Assembly (NCBI GenBank): GCA_963730315.1
Contig: CAVSRD010000011.1
Span: forward strand, 1 to 64,000
Origin: VRUE01 sp963730315
GTDB taxonomy: Bacteria; Actinomycetota; Thermoleophilia; Solirubrobacterales; 70-9
Direction of reading: 5' to 3'
Length of the DNA stretch: 64,000 bases
The notes below the pieces were generated by a model that was not told the origin of the DNA, ran no database searches, and saw nothing but the letters and a program-made list of their open reading frames with translations. This document shows, piece after piece, positions 8,966-17,133 of the stretch (position 1 is the first letter of the stretch; every line of letters begins with the position of its first letter). Position numbers and translations under genes: made by a program.

Positions 8966-10159
8966 TCAGGCGCGGCTCGCCTCGCCGACCAGCTCGGCGT
9001 AGACGGCGGCCGTCTGCTCGGCGACGTCGGCCCAGTCGAAGCGGCGCAGGTGCTCGTAGGCTTCGGCGACGAGGCGGTGACCCAGCTCGTCGTCGCGGAG
9101 CACCCGGATCGCCACCTCGGCGAGCGCTTCGGGGTCGTGCGAGCGGAAGCGAAGGCCGACCTCCTCATGGGGGACGACCTCGCGCAGGCCGCCGGTGTCG
9201 GCGACGATGCAGGGGCATTCGGAGGCCATCGCCTCCAGCGCCACCAGGCCGAACGGCTCGTAGATCGAGGGGACGACGGTGAGGTCGGCGATCCGGTAGA
9301 GCGAGTGCAGCACGTCATCGCCGATCCAGCCGAGGAATGTGCCGTGCTCCATCAGGCCCAGCTCCTCCGCCTGCTTGTGCAGCTCGGCCTCGTGGGTGCC
9401 CGAGCCGGCGACCAGGAAGCGCGTACCGGGCGCCTCCTCGATCACCTGCGGCATCGCCTCCAGCGCCAGCTGGAAGCCCTTCTCGTAGACCAGCCGCCCG
9501 ATCAGCAGCACCAGCTTCTCCTGCGGTGCGGCGAACTCGGCCCGCAGCCGGCGCAGCTCGGCCGGGTCCTGCGGCTGCAGGTCTTCGGGGTCGATCCCGT
9601 TCGGGATCACGACGATCCGCTCCTCCTCGACCCCGAAGATGTCGGCGATCTGCTCCCGCATGTAGTGGGAGCAGGCGATCACCCGCTGCGAGCGGTTGAC
9701 GATCCAGCGCTCGACGCCGTGGATGTAGGTCTGCGGGTGCTCCTCGACCCAGCCCTGGTGGCGGCCGTGCTCGGTCGCGTGGATCGTCGTCAGCAGCGGC
9801 GCTTCGAAGCGCTTCGCGAGGTGGTCGCCGGCGTTGGCGACCAGCCAGTCGTGGCCGTGGACCAGGTCGAAGCTGTACCGGTCGCCCAGCTCGACCCCGG
9901 CGGCCAGCATGTCCGAGTTCATCCGCTCCACCCAGGCGACGAACTCGCCGAGGTCGGTGGGCCGGGTCGGCTCGCGGATGCGGTGGATGAAGACCCCGGC
10001 GCGGCGCTCCTCGGCCGGCGACTCCTCGCCGCCGCGGGTCAGTACGTGCACCTCGACGTCGCCTTCGACCAACGCCTCCGAGAGCTTGCGGACGTGGCGG
10101 GCCAGGCCCCCCTCGATCAGCGGGGGGTACTCCCAGGAGAGGATCAATACCCGGGTCAT
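8966..10159 (-). CDS. GT4 alpha-glucosyltransferase (Rv3032-like)
   Basis: A 397-residue retaining glycosyltransferase with GT-B fold. The N-terminal glycogen-synthase-like start WEYPPLIEGGLARHV is followed by the C-domain motifs GRLVYEKG (221-228) and EX7E (Glu301 and Glu309 in EPFGLVALE). It most likely elongates an alpha-1,4-glucan from NDP-glucose. With the GH57 branching enzyme and methyltransferase upstream on the same strand it reproduces the mycobacterial Rv3030-Rv3031-Rv3032 order, the methylglucose lipopolysaccharide locus. It could also serve ordinary glycogen synthesis. It is 64 bp after the GH57 gene. Confidence 0.85.
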   Translation of the reverse strand: MTRVLILSWEYPPLIEGGLARHVRKLSEALVEGDVEVHVLTRGGEESPAEERRAGVFIHRIREPTRPTDLGEFVAWVERMNSDMLAAGVELGDRYSFDLVHGHDWLVANAGDHLAKRFEAPLLTTIHATEHGRHQGWVEEHPQTYIHGVERWIVNRSQRVIACSHYMREQIADIFGVEEERIVVIPNGIDPEDLQPQDPAELRRLRAEFAAPQEKLVLLIGRLVYEKGFQLALEAMPQVIEEAPGTRFLVAGSGTHEAELHKQAEELGLMEHGTFLGWIGDDVLHSLYRIADLTVVPSIYEPFGLVALEAMASECPCIVADTGGLREVVPHEEVGLRFRSHDPEALAEVAIRVLRDDELGHRLVAEAYEHLRRFDWADVAEQTAAVYAELVGEASRA

Positions 10160-10223
10160 CGCAGCAGGTCGTCCCCCCGCGCCGTCCGCGTCGTCCGGGA
10201 GGGCGGCTGGCTGGGGTCGATCA

Positions 10224-11633
10224 TCAGGGCTCGAGCAGTGGGGCGAGGCGCAGGTCCGGGGCGAGCGCTCTCATGCACGGATCGGTGTCGTACGGGGAGT
10301 CTATGGCCTCCTGCATCGCCTCGCCGTGCCCGGTGGCTCGCTGAAAGGCGTAATCCCCCGCCTGGCCGCGCTTGTCGAGGAAGGCCCAGTCGCTCGACTG
10401 GACGGCGAGCAGCTCGCGCGAGGCCCGCACGGCGGCCGGCCCGCGCAGCCCCTCGGAGAGCCCCCGCAGCAGGCGCAGCTCCAGCCGCCGCGCCCCCCAG
10501 GCGAGGTCGGCGACGGCCGGCGAGTCCCAGGTGCGCAAGTCCTTCTCCTCGCCCCAGCTCGAGGCGGCGAGCGGCCGCTCGACCGGCCGGTGCTCGACCA
10601 GCGCCTGCGGCACGGTGAGCAGCCGCACCCGCGCCGCCGCGGCCTCCGCCAGCACCTCGCGCAGCCAGATTGCCCCCTCCGACCACCAGTGGCCGAGCAG
10701 CTCGGTGTCGATCGCGAAGACCAGCAGCCCGCGCCGTCCCCGCGCCGCGGCGAACTCGCGCAGGCGCGCGGCGACCGCGGCGAGGAACTCGCCCGCCTGG
10801 CGCCGTGCCGCCGCCTCCGCGGCAGCCGGCTCGTAGGCGCCGCCTCCCACCTTCCAGATCCGCACCCCGCGCAGCGACTTGCCGGCGAACTGGGCGTGCG
10901 CAGGGTCGGAGGGATACCCCTCGAGCGACCAGAGCCAGCGGATCGCCTCCCAGTCGATCGGCAGCGCCACCGGCCCCGCCGCCGTGACCACCGGCGTCAG
11001 CGCATCCAGGGGCTCCCGATGGGCGCTCTGGTCGACGCAGAACCAGCGGACTCCGTGCTCGGCCAGCGCCTGCTCCACCCCCGGGGAGTAGGCGCACTCG
11101 GGCAGCCAGAACCCGCCGGCCCAGCCGAAGCGCCGTCGGTGCGAGCGGATCCCGGCGTCGAGCTGCAGCCGCAGGCCGGCCCGGGTGGCGAGCAGCGGCA
11201 GCACCGCATGCGTCGCCGCCGAGCCGGCGAGCGCCACCCGCCCCTCCCCAGCGGCGACCTGAAACGTTCGCAACGGGTTCCCGCCGGCGGCGTCGAGCAG
11301 CTCGAGCGCGTGCCGGTACCGGGCCAGCTCCGCCGCGCAGGCCTCCCGGCACTCGACCGGCACCTCCCCGAGGTCGGCTTCTGCTGCCCCGATCCGCCAG
11401 TCGACCAGGAACCTGCGCAGTCGCTCCCGAACCCCGCCGTCCTCGAGCTGGTCGGCGAGCACCGGCGTCACCGTCATCGTCAGCCGCTCCGCCACCTCCA
11501 GCACCGGCAGGTAGGAGCGGATCACCGCGTCGAACAGCCACTCCTCTCCGAACGGATACGTCCCGAAGCCCTCCACGTAGGGCATGTGAGAATGCAGGGC
11601 GATTGCCAGGTCGCCGACGCTCTCCTCAGGCAT
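10224..11633 (-). CDS. GH57 1,4-alpha-glucan branching enzyme (Rv3031-like)
   Basis: A 469-residue family-57 glycoside hydrolase. The five GH57 motifs are visible: ALHSHMPYV (12-20), a DQ-containing region near 61, GFWLPECAY with nucleophile Glu179, FAIDTELLGHWW with acid/base Asp309, and the C-terminal SSDWAFLDKRGQAGDYA. These last residues characterise the branching-enzyme subgroup. It would transfer alpha-glucan segments to make alpha-1,6 branches. Its start overlaps the upstream methyltransferase stop by 8 bp, indicating translational coupling. Confidence 0.87.
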   Translation of the reverse strand: MPEESVGDLAIALHSHMPYVEGFGTYPFGEEWLFDAVIRSYLPVLEVAERLTMTVTPVLADQLEDGGVRERLRRFLVDWRIGAAEADLGEVPVECREACAAELARYRHALELLDAAGGNPLRTFQVAAGEGRVALAGSAATHAVLPLLATRAGLRLQLDAGIRSHRRRFGWAGGFWLPECAYSPGVEQALAEHGVRWFCVDQSAHREPLDALTPVVTAAGPVALPIDWEAIRWLWSLEGYPSDPAHAQFAGKSLRGVRIWKVGGGAYEPAAAEAAARRQAGEFLAAVAARLREFAAARGRRGLLVFAIDTELLGHWWSEGAIWLREVLAEAAAARVRLLTVPQALVEHRPVERPLAASSWGEEKDLRTWDSPAVADLAWGARRLELRLLRGLSEGLRGPAAVRASRELLAVQSSDWAFLDKRGQAGDYAFQRATGHGEAMQEAIDSPYDTDPCMRALAPDLRLAPLLEP

Positions 11634-12387
11634 GGCACACGGCGAGGAAGTCGAGCGCCGCGTCGGGGTTGCCTTCCCGCAGCGTGAAATCGGAGCTGGA
11701 GATCGCCGGCGTGAAGCGGCCGTAGAAGGGGCCGGTCAGGCGTAGCGCCTTGTGGACGCGGTCCCAGCCCAGCCGCAGCGCGATCTCGTGCGCCCGCAGC
11801 TTGCCGGCGTGGAAGACCCCGAGCATCTCGACCCGCTCGAAGTGGTCCTCGCAGAGCGCCCGGAACTCGGCCGCGCGGTACTCGCGCAGGTGCCAGGGGT
11901 TGCCGGACTTCTGCGCCCCCGGCGGCGCCAGGGTGAGCAGGTTCGGGGTGGAGACGAAGGCCGCCCCGCCCGAGTCCAGCATCGACCCGAAGTGCGCGAG
12001 GATCGCGTCGGGGTCCTCCAGGTGCTCGATCGTCTGCAGGAAGACGACCGCGTCGCAGGACTCCGAGAAGCTCTCGACAAGGTCGCGCTCGAAGCGCAGG
12101 TTGGGGCGCGCGTAACGCAGCCGGGCGTGCTCGTGGGCCTCCGGGTTGGCGTCGACCCCGACCACGCTCGCCGCCGTCTCCGCCAGCACGCGGGAGCCGT
12201 AGCCCTCGCCGCAGGCCATGTCGACGACGCGCTGGCCGGCGGTGCGCGCCCCGATCCACTCGTAGACGGCGAGGTGGCGCCGGTACCAGTAGTTCTCCTC
12301 GGGCACATCGGGCAGCGTCCGCTCGCCGGTCAGCGAGAGCGGCGGAACGCCGGGCGGTTGGTTCTCCTGCACGTAATCGCGCTCCAT
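11626..12387 (-). CDS. SAM-dependent methyltransferase (Rv3030-like)
   Basis: A 253-residue class I methyltransferase. SAM-binding motif I is RVVDMACGEGYGS (53-65), followed by the acidic VVGVDANPEA and the post-motif DAVVFLQTIEHLEDP. Gene order with GH57 and GT4 matches Rv3030, thought to O-methylate glucosyl units of methylglucose lipopolysaccharide. ATG 12387 is chosen over GTG 12450 because TACGGT, a TANNNT box, lies 10 nt before it. It overlaps the GH57 gene. The methylated position cannot be inferred. Confidence 0.8.
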   Translation of the reverse strand: MERDYVQENQPPGVPPLSLTGERTLPDVPEENYWYRRHLAVYEWIGARTAGQRVVDMACGEGYGSRVLAETAASVVGVDANPEAHEHARLRYARPNLRFERDLVESFSESCDAVVFLQTIEHLEDPDAILAHFGSMLDSGGAAFVSTPNLLTLAPPGAQKSGNPWHLREYRAAEFRALCEDHFERVEMLGVFHAGKLRAHEIALRLGWDRVHKALRLTGPFYGRFTPAISSSDFTLREGNPDAALDFLAVCHA

Positions 12388-12397
12388 CGTGTCCGGC

Positions 12398-12403
12398 ACC
12401 GTA
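12398..12403 (-). promoter_or_regulatory. -10 box TACGGT
   Basis: TACGGT (minus strand) lies 10 nt before the ATG at 12387. It pairs with the mirror arrangement for the divergent gene at 12486 and supports the shorter start of the methyltransferase. Confidence 0.45.
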
Positions 12404-12469
12404 TTGCAGCCCTCGAGGTCGTAGTTCTTCCCGCAGACCGAGAGAACCACGACCTCAACGGTGGCGGAC

Positions 12470-12475
12470 TAGAGT
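12470..12475 (+). promoter_or_regulatory. -10 box TAGAGT
   Basis: TAGAGT lies 10 nt before the ATG at 12486. The same hexamer precedes the gene at 44548 by 9 nt. Confidence 0.5.
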
Positions 12476-12485
12476 TCCCGGCTCG

Positions 12486-13403
12486 ATGCCCGCCTCGCCG
12501 ACGGCAACGCCGGAGCACATCAAGGACGTCAACGCCCGCTATCACGACGCGGCGGCCGAAGGATACGACGCCAAGTGGGGGATCGACTTCGGCGCCACCG
12601 GCCAAGAGCAGGTGCGCTTGAAGCTCGCCAAGGCGCTCGGAGGCCTCGACGGCGTCCGCTTCCGCGACGGGCTGGAGATCGGCTCCGGCACCGGCTACTT
12701 CTCGCTCAACCTCGTGCAGCTCGGGCTGATCGAGCGGCTCACCGCGACCGACATCTCACCCGGGATGCTGCACCGCCTCAGCGCCACCGCTGAGGCGCTG
12801 GGGCTGGACGCGGAGACGGTCGAGACCGACGCCGAGAAGCTGCCCTTCGAGGACGAGAGCTTCGACCTCGTCTTCGGCCACGCCGTCCTCCACCACATCC
12901 CCGACCTGCGGCGCGCCTTCGCCGAGTTCCGCCGCGTCCTGCGCCCGGGCGGCGCGATCGCCTTCTGCGGCGAGCCCTCGCGCTACGGCGACCGGCTGGC
13001 GGCTGCGCCGAAGCGGGCGGCGATGCTAGCCGCCCCCGTCTGGCGGCGCCTGGTCCGGGCCCGCTCCCGCGCCGTACCCGAGGCCGAGCGGTCTTGCGGC
13101 CATGCCCTCGAGGGCGAGGTCGACGTCCACGCCTTCGCCCCCGCCGACCTGCGCCGCCTTCTGCGCGACGCCCACTTCGAGCGGCGCCGGGTCGGCGGCG
13201 AGGAACTGCTCGCCAACGCCTGGGGCTGGGGCCTGCGCACGGTCGAGTCGACCGCCGAGCCCGACTCGGTCTCCTTCGCCTGGCGCCGCTTCGCCTTCCA
13301 GAGCTACATGGCCCTGCAGAAGGTCGACAGCCGCCTGCTCGAGCCCCGCCTCCCGGCCGAGCTCTTCTACAACCTGCTCGCCTCCGGCCGCAGGCCGGCA
13401 TAG
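12486..13403 (+). CDS. SAM-dependent methyltransferase
   Basis: A 305-residue class I methyltransferase (Methyltransf_11 type). Motif I is DGLEIGSGTGYFS (61-73), followed by ATDISPGML, FDLVFGHAVLHHIPDL and RRVLRPGGAIAFCGEP. The C-terminal 130 residues are Arg/Glu-rich and specific to this protein. It is transcribed divergently from the Rv3030-like gene with 98 bp between the starts. Mycobacterial methylglucose lipopolysaccharide needs more than one methyltransferase, so this may be a second one; that is inference from position. Confidence 0.75.
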   Translation: MPASPTATPEHIKDVNARYHDAAAEGYDAKWGIDFGATGQEQVRLKLAKALGGLDGVRFRDGLEIGSGTGYFSLNLVQLGLIERLTATDISPGMLHRLSATAEALGLDAETVETDAEKLPFEDESFDLVFGHAVLHHIPDLRRAFAEFRRVLRPGGAIAFCGEPSRYGDRLAAAPKRAAMLAAPVWRRLVRARSRAVPEAERSCGHALEGEVDVHAFAPADLRRLLRDAHFERRRVGGEELLANAWGWGLRTVESTAEPDSVSFAWRRFAFQSYMALQKVDSRLLEPRLPAELFYNLLASGRRPA

Positions 13404-13436
13404 GCACTTCGCCGCACCCTGTCGGCCCGGAAGCGA

Positions 13437-14363
13437 CTACGCCGAGGTCTGGTGGCGAGCGTCTTCGGCGAGTCGAGCGGCGACCGTCTTCAGCCCCCGC
13501 ACGACCTCTTGCGGCGCGAAGCGGATTTGCCTTTCGGCGAAGCGCAGAGTGGTCAGGCCCGCTGCCGCATGCACCTGGTCTCGCCGATGGTCGGTGGCCT
13601 GCTCGCCCGGCGTGCGGTGGTACCGCCAGCCGTCAACCTCGACCACCAGCCTGAGGTCGGGCCAGTAGAAATCGACCCGGTATCCGCTCACCCGCGCCTG
13701 CGTTTCCGGTTGCGGCAGGCCTGCGGTCCTAGCCAGCGCGAGGAACTTGCGCTCCAGCCCCGAGTCGGTCAGTGCATCGCGGCCCAGTAGCCGGCGCAGG
13801 CATGCCATGCCCGACCTGGGCGGCAACGCGCCGACAGCGACGCGCAAATCCTCGAGGTCCACGAGGTCAAGTCGATCCGCCTCGTTGATCGCGCGTTCCA
13901 CCCGCCATTCCGGGACGCACGAGGCCAGGTCGACGAGCGTCGACACCACGTCGGTCACCGGGATGCCGTCGACCAGCCGGCGGTGCACCGGGCCCAGGTC
14001 GGTCCGGCGATGGAGCCGGATCCCCGGCCGGCGCCGGTACGCGCTGTGGGGAATCACGACTTCGACACCCTTGAACCGGGCCACCAGTCCCCATAGGGCA
14101 GCTGCGCTTCGATGACTGAGCAAGGCGCCGGGTCCACAGCTCAGGACCGCCGCCATCCAGCGTCCCCGCTGGGTCACGGCGGGCCTTCCAACCGCATAGA
14201 CGCCACGCCAAAGCGGGTGCAGCCGACCCGTACCGATCCGGCGCTGTATCGCACGCGAGCTGAAGCCGAGTGCCAGCAGCTGTGACCGGGACACGACTCC
14301 ATGCTGGCGTCGCGTCAACTCCCAGGGCCGCACCGAGTCCTTCGGCAGCTTTTTGTCCCCCAT
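13437..14363 (-). CDS. AbiEi-like HTH plus DUF559 nuclease-fold protein
   Basis: A 308-residue two-part protein of unknown function. The N-terminus (about 14-60) is an AbiEi-antitoxin-like winged helix (LTRRQHGVVSRSQLLALGFS). The middle (60-190) resembles the AbiEi C-terminal region. The C-terminus (about 200-300) is a DUF559 domain of the very-short-patch-repair endonuclease fold, with Asp231 and the ExD pair Glu242/Asp244 in VDFYWPDLRLVVEVDG. Such genes are frequent solitary genes in high-GC actinobacteria. No AbiEii toxin is adjacent. ATG 14363 is preferred; an in-frame start at 14462 would overlap the cyclase gene. Confidence 0.7.
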   Translation of the reverse strand: MGDKKLPKDSVRPWELTRRQHGVVSRSQLLALGFSSRAIQRRIGTGRLHPLWRGVYAVGRPAVTQRGRWMAAVLSCGPGALLSHRSAAALWGLVARFKGVEVVIPHSAYRRRPGIRLHRRTDLGPVHRRLVDGIPVTDVVSTLVDLASCVPEWRVERAINEADRLDLVDLEDLRVAVGALPPRSGMACLRRLLGRDALTDSGLERKFLALARTAGLPQPETQARVSGYRVDFYWPDLRLVVEVDGWRYHRTPGEQATDHRRDQVHAAAGLTTLRFAERQIRFAPQEVVRGLKTVAARLAEDARHQTSA

Positions 14364-14418
14364 AGGAGACACAAGGCTGCCCGGAGCGAACCTCGCCCCC
14401 CTCTCTGCGAGGCTGGGC

Positions 14419-15537
14419 CTAGTAGCCGAGCGAGGCGCGGCGGATGCGGTAGAGCGAGACACGCGAGTCGAAGCCCTTGAGGTGCTGCTCGCCGGCGAAG
14501 GAGTAGGCGAACCCCTCCCCCGCCGCCGCTTTCCCCACGGAGTCGATCAGGACGCTGCCCGGCCTGGCGATCGCGGTGAGCCGGCTCGCCAGGTTGACCG
14601 GGCGGCCGTAGTAATCGCCGGCCTGGACGTGGACAGAGCCGTGGGCGATTCCTGCCCGCAGCTGCGGGAAGGCCTCGCCCTCGGCGTCGGCCGCCTCGAC
14701 CATCCGCAGCGCCGCCTCGACCATCGCGGTGGCGTCGGTGGAGACCAGCATCGCCGCGTCGCCGATCAGCTTCACCAACCGCACCGGGGGTTCGGCCGCG
14801 GCGCTGGCCAGTTCGTCGAGCCGGCCGGCGATCAGCCCCAGCTCTTCGGTCGCAACCTGCTCGCCCAGCCTGGTGAAGCCGACCAGGTCGGCGAAGCAGA
14901 CGGACACCTCCGAGGTCGCCCGGATCTCCCCCGCGGCGAGGTCGGCGGCGCCGATCACGTCGCGGCGGATCTGCTCGAGCATGTGGGCGCGCAGCGCGTA
15001 GGCGAGGGTCGGCTCGATCAGCGGCTGCATGTACTCGGCCGCGGCGGCGAAGCGCAGCGCCAGGTCGCGCTCGCTGTCGCCGGGGTGCATGAGGGTGCGG
15101 ATCACCAGCTCGCGGTTGGCTTCGGCGATCCGCGCCGTCGCCATCCCGATCGTCCGCGCCACCTGGAGGATCCCCTCCTCGGGCAGGCCGGCGTCGCGGA
15201 ACGCCTTCACCCGCCGCGCCTCTGCCAGCTCCGCCTCGGTCAGCGAGCGCTCGTCGGGGTCCGGGTAGGGGATGCCGAGCGCCGCCGTGGCGCGCTGCAG
15301 CAGGTCCAGCTCGACCCCGGAGATCTCGGCGATCTCGCGCGGGGTGTAGCGGGGGCCGTCCGCCGCCAGGACCCGCTCGACCGGCAGCAGGGTGAGGCGG
15401 CCGGCGAGGATCGCCTCGCGCAGCTCCTCGAGCGGAATCCCTTCGCCCGCCAGGCGCTCCAACAGCTCGCGCCGCGCCTCGCGCCCCTCGCCCTCCAGCC
15501 CGGCGAGCAGGCCCTCCGCCTCGAAATCGATCGTCAT
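14419..15537 (-). CDS. Class III adenylate/guanylate cyclase
   Basis: A 372-residue soluble nucleotide cyclase. The N-terminal 200 residues resemble the regulatory region of mycobacterial Rv1264-type cyclases and include a MerR-like helix-turn-helix (YTPREIAEISGVE). The catalytic domain (about 205-370) retains metal-binding Asp217 (CFADLVGFT) and Asp260 (KLIGDAAM), substrate Lys256, and Asn315 and Arg319 (GRPVNLASR). It should therefore be active, most probably making cAMP. Its start overlaps the gamma-glutamyltransferase stop (ATGA), showing coupling. A Crp-like site lies upstream of the PAS gene at the right end of the window. Confidence 0.85.
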   Translation of the reverse strand: MTIDFEAEGLLAGLEGEGREARRELLERLAGEGIPLEELREAILAGRLTLLPVERVLAADGPRYTPREIAEISGVELDLLQRATAALGIPYPDPDERSLTEAELAEARRVKAFRDAGLPEEGILQVARTIGMATARIAEANRELVIRTLMHPGDSERDLALRFAAAAEYMQPLIEPTLAYALRAHMLEQIRRDVIGAADLAAGEIRATSEVSVCFADLVGFTRLGEQVATEELGLIAGRLDELASAAAEPPVRLVKLIGDAAMLVSTDATAMVEAALRMVEAADAEGEAFPQLRAGIAHGSVHVQAGDYYGRPVNLASRLTAIARPGSVLIDSVGKAAAGEGFAYSFAGEQHLKGFDSRVSLYRIRRASLGY

Positions 15538-17123
15538 GCGGTCGCCACGCTACCGCCTCGCCTCGGGTCGCCGCCGCCGCTCAGATCGCCCGTCGCGCGA
15601 TCGCGGGCCACCGCCTGCACGCCGCCGAAGAAGAGGTTGAGCCGCGGCCGGCGCAGGACCGGGACCCCGCGCGCCTCGATCCGCGCCAGCGCCGCCTCGT
15701 CGATCCCCGGCTCGGCCTGGACGATCCCGGCCTCGAAGTGCAGTCGCGGCGCCCGCACCGCCTCGCCGGCGCCCATCCCCTGCTCGACCGCCCGCGCGAC
15801 CGTCTGCACGATCGCCGAGCGGATCCGGTTGGAGCCGGCGCTGCCCAGCCCCAGCTCGATCTCGCCGTCGCGCAGCACCACGGTCGGCGCCATCATCGAC
15901 GGCACCCGCCGCCCCGGGGCGATCGCGTGGAAGCCGAGCGGGTTGAGGTCCTCCTCGCCGAGCATGTTGTTGAGGATCACCCCGGTGCCGGGGACGAGCA
16001 CGCCGGAGCCGGAGCCGTTCGAGCAGGTGACGCTCGCGCACATGCCGTCGCCGTCGAGCGCCGCGATGTGGGTGGTCGACCCGAGCACGTCGCCGGCCTT
16101 CAAGTCGAGGCGCGCCGGATCGAGCAGCGCCTCCTCCAACTCCTCGCCGTAGAGAGCCTCGGCGAACTCCTCGTCGCGGGCGGCGTTGGCGGCGTCCATC
16201 GCCGCGACCAGCTGCTCCGGGCCGCTGCTCTCCCCCAGCCGCTCCAGCAAAGCGAGCGTGTAGGCGATCAGGATCCCGCCCGAGGACGGCGGCGGGTTGG
16301 TGAGCACCTCGGTGCCGCGGAAGGGCGCCCGGATCGGGCGCCGCTCGATCGCCTCGTACTCGGCCAGGTCGGTCGGCCCCAGGGTGCCGCCGCGCTCGCC
16401 GACGAATCCGCTCAGCGCCGCCGCCACATTGCCGCGATAGAACGGCTCCGCCCCCTCGGCGCCGAACCGCTCCAGCGCCTCGGCCAGGGCCGGGAAGCGG
16501 AAGACGTCGCCCCGGCCCAGCGGCCTCCCCTCGGGCGCGTACAGCTCCCGCGTTCCCGGCAGCCGCTCGTGGATCGGCCAGAGGATCTCGAGGATGTAGG
16601 CCTGCTCGGCGTTGACCGGGGCGCCCTCGCGGGCAAGGCGGGCGCCGGGCGCGGCCAGCTCGGAGAGCGGCGCCGAGCCGAAGCGCCGCAGCGCCAGCTC
16701 CAGTCCCGCCGCCGTCCCCGGCACACCGCAGGAGGCGGGTCCGACGTAGAACGTCTGCACGGTCTCCGCGTCGAAGTGGACCGGGACGGGGGCCAGCTCG
16801 ATCCCCCGCTCGGTCCCGTCCTTGCCGGGCGCGGACACAAAGAAATCGACCAACACAGTTCCGACCCCCTCCTCGGCTCCCACTCCCTCGCGAGAATCAG
16901 ATCGTGACGCTCGGTAGCTCCCGCGGTCGGAGGGGGTCGGGTCAACGCCGGGTCCGCTGACGATCATGAACCCCCCTGCCCCGAACCCGGTCAGGGGGCT
17001 CTCGACCGCAAACGAGGCGAGAACCGCGGCGACGGCGGCATCGACGGCGTTGCCGCCCTCGCGCAGCACCTCGGCCCCCGCCTCGGCGGTCAGGGGATGG
17101 CCGGCGGCGACGACCCCGCTCAT
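15534..17123 (-). CDS. ggt: Gamma-glutamyltransferase with repeat-derived insert
   Basis: A 529-residue N-terminal-nucleophile enzyme that cleaves gamma-glutamyl bonds of glutathione-like thiols and polyglutamate. The start AAGHPLTAEAGAEVLREGGNAVDAA and GFGAGGFM are classic. The autocatalytic nucleophile is Thr350 in GSTTH, and the small subunit has SNGSGSG. No signal peptide is visible, unlike many bacterial GGTs. Residues 61-88 are an insert (DPTPSDRGSYRASRSDSREG and following) encoded by copy D of the interspersed repeat. The next expected residues, VDFFVSAP, resume directly after it. The gene lies 10 bp after ftsZ. Confidence 0.85.
   Translation of the reverse strand: MSGVVAAGHPLTAEAGAEVLREGGNAVDAAVAAVLASFAVESPLTGFGAGGFMIVSGPGVDPTPSDRGSYRASRSDSREGVGAEEGVGTVLVDFFVSAPGKDGTERGIELAPVPVHFDAETVQTFYVGPASCGVPGTAAGLELALRRFGSAPLSELAAPGARLAREGAPVNAEQAYILEILWPIHERLPGTRELYAPEGRPLGRGDVFRFPALAEALERFGAEGAEPFYRGNVAAALSGFVGERGGTLGPTDLAEYEAIERRPIRAPFRGTEVLTNPPPSSGGILIAYTLALLERLGESSGPEQLVAAMDAANAARDEEFAEALYGEELEEALLDPARLDLKAGDVLGSTTHIAALDGDGMCASVTCSNGSGSGVLVPGTGVILNNMLGEEDLNPLGFHAIAPGRRVPSMMAPTVVLRDGEIELGLGSAGSNRIRSAIVQTVARAVEQGMGAGEAVRAPRLHFEAGIVQAEPGIDEAALARIEARGVPVLRRPRLNLFFGGVQAVARDRATGDLSGGGDPRRGGSVATA
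16861..16940 (-). repeat. Interspersed repeat, copy D, inside the ggt gene
   Basis: An 80-bp segment bounded by perfect 12-bp inverted repeats CCGACCCCCTCC (16861-16872) and GGAGGGGGTCGG (16929-16940). Its core shares ATCTGATTCT.CG.GAGGGAG and GAGCG/ACCGAGCGTC-like stretches with copy C. It stays in frame and contributes about 28 residues to the enzyme. Confidence 0.6.
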
Positions 17124-17133
17124 GGGGTGCGGG

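Noticed and set aside
13437..14363. AbiE-type abortive infection system
   Set aside because: Only an AbiEi-like HTH is present, fused to a DUF559 domain; there is no AbiEii nucleotidyltransferase gene next to it.
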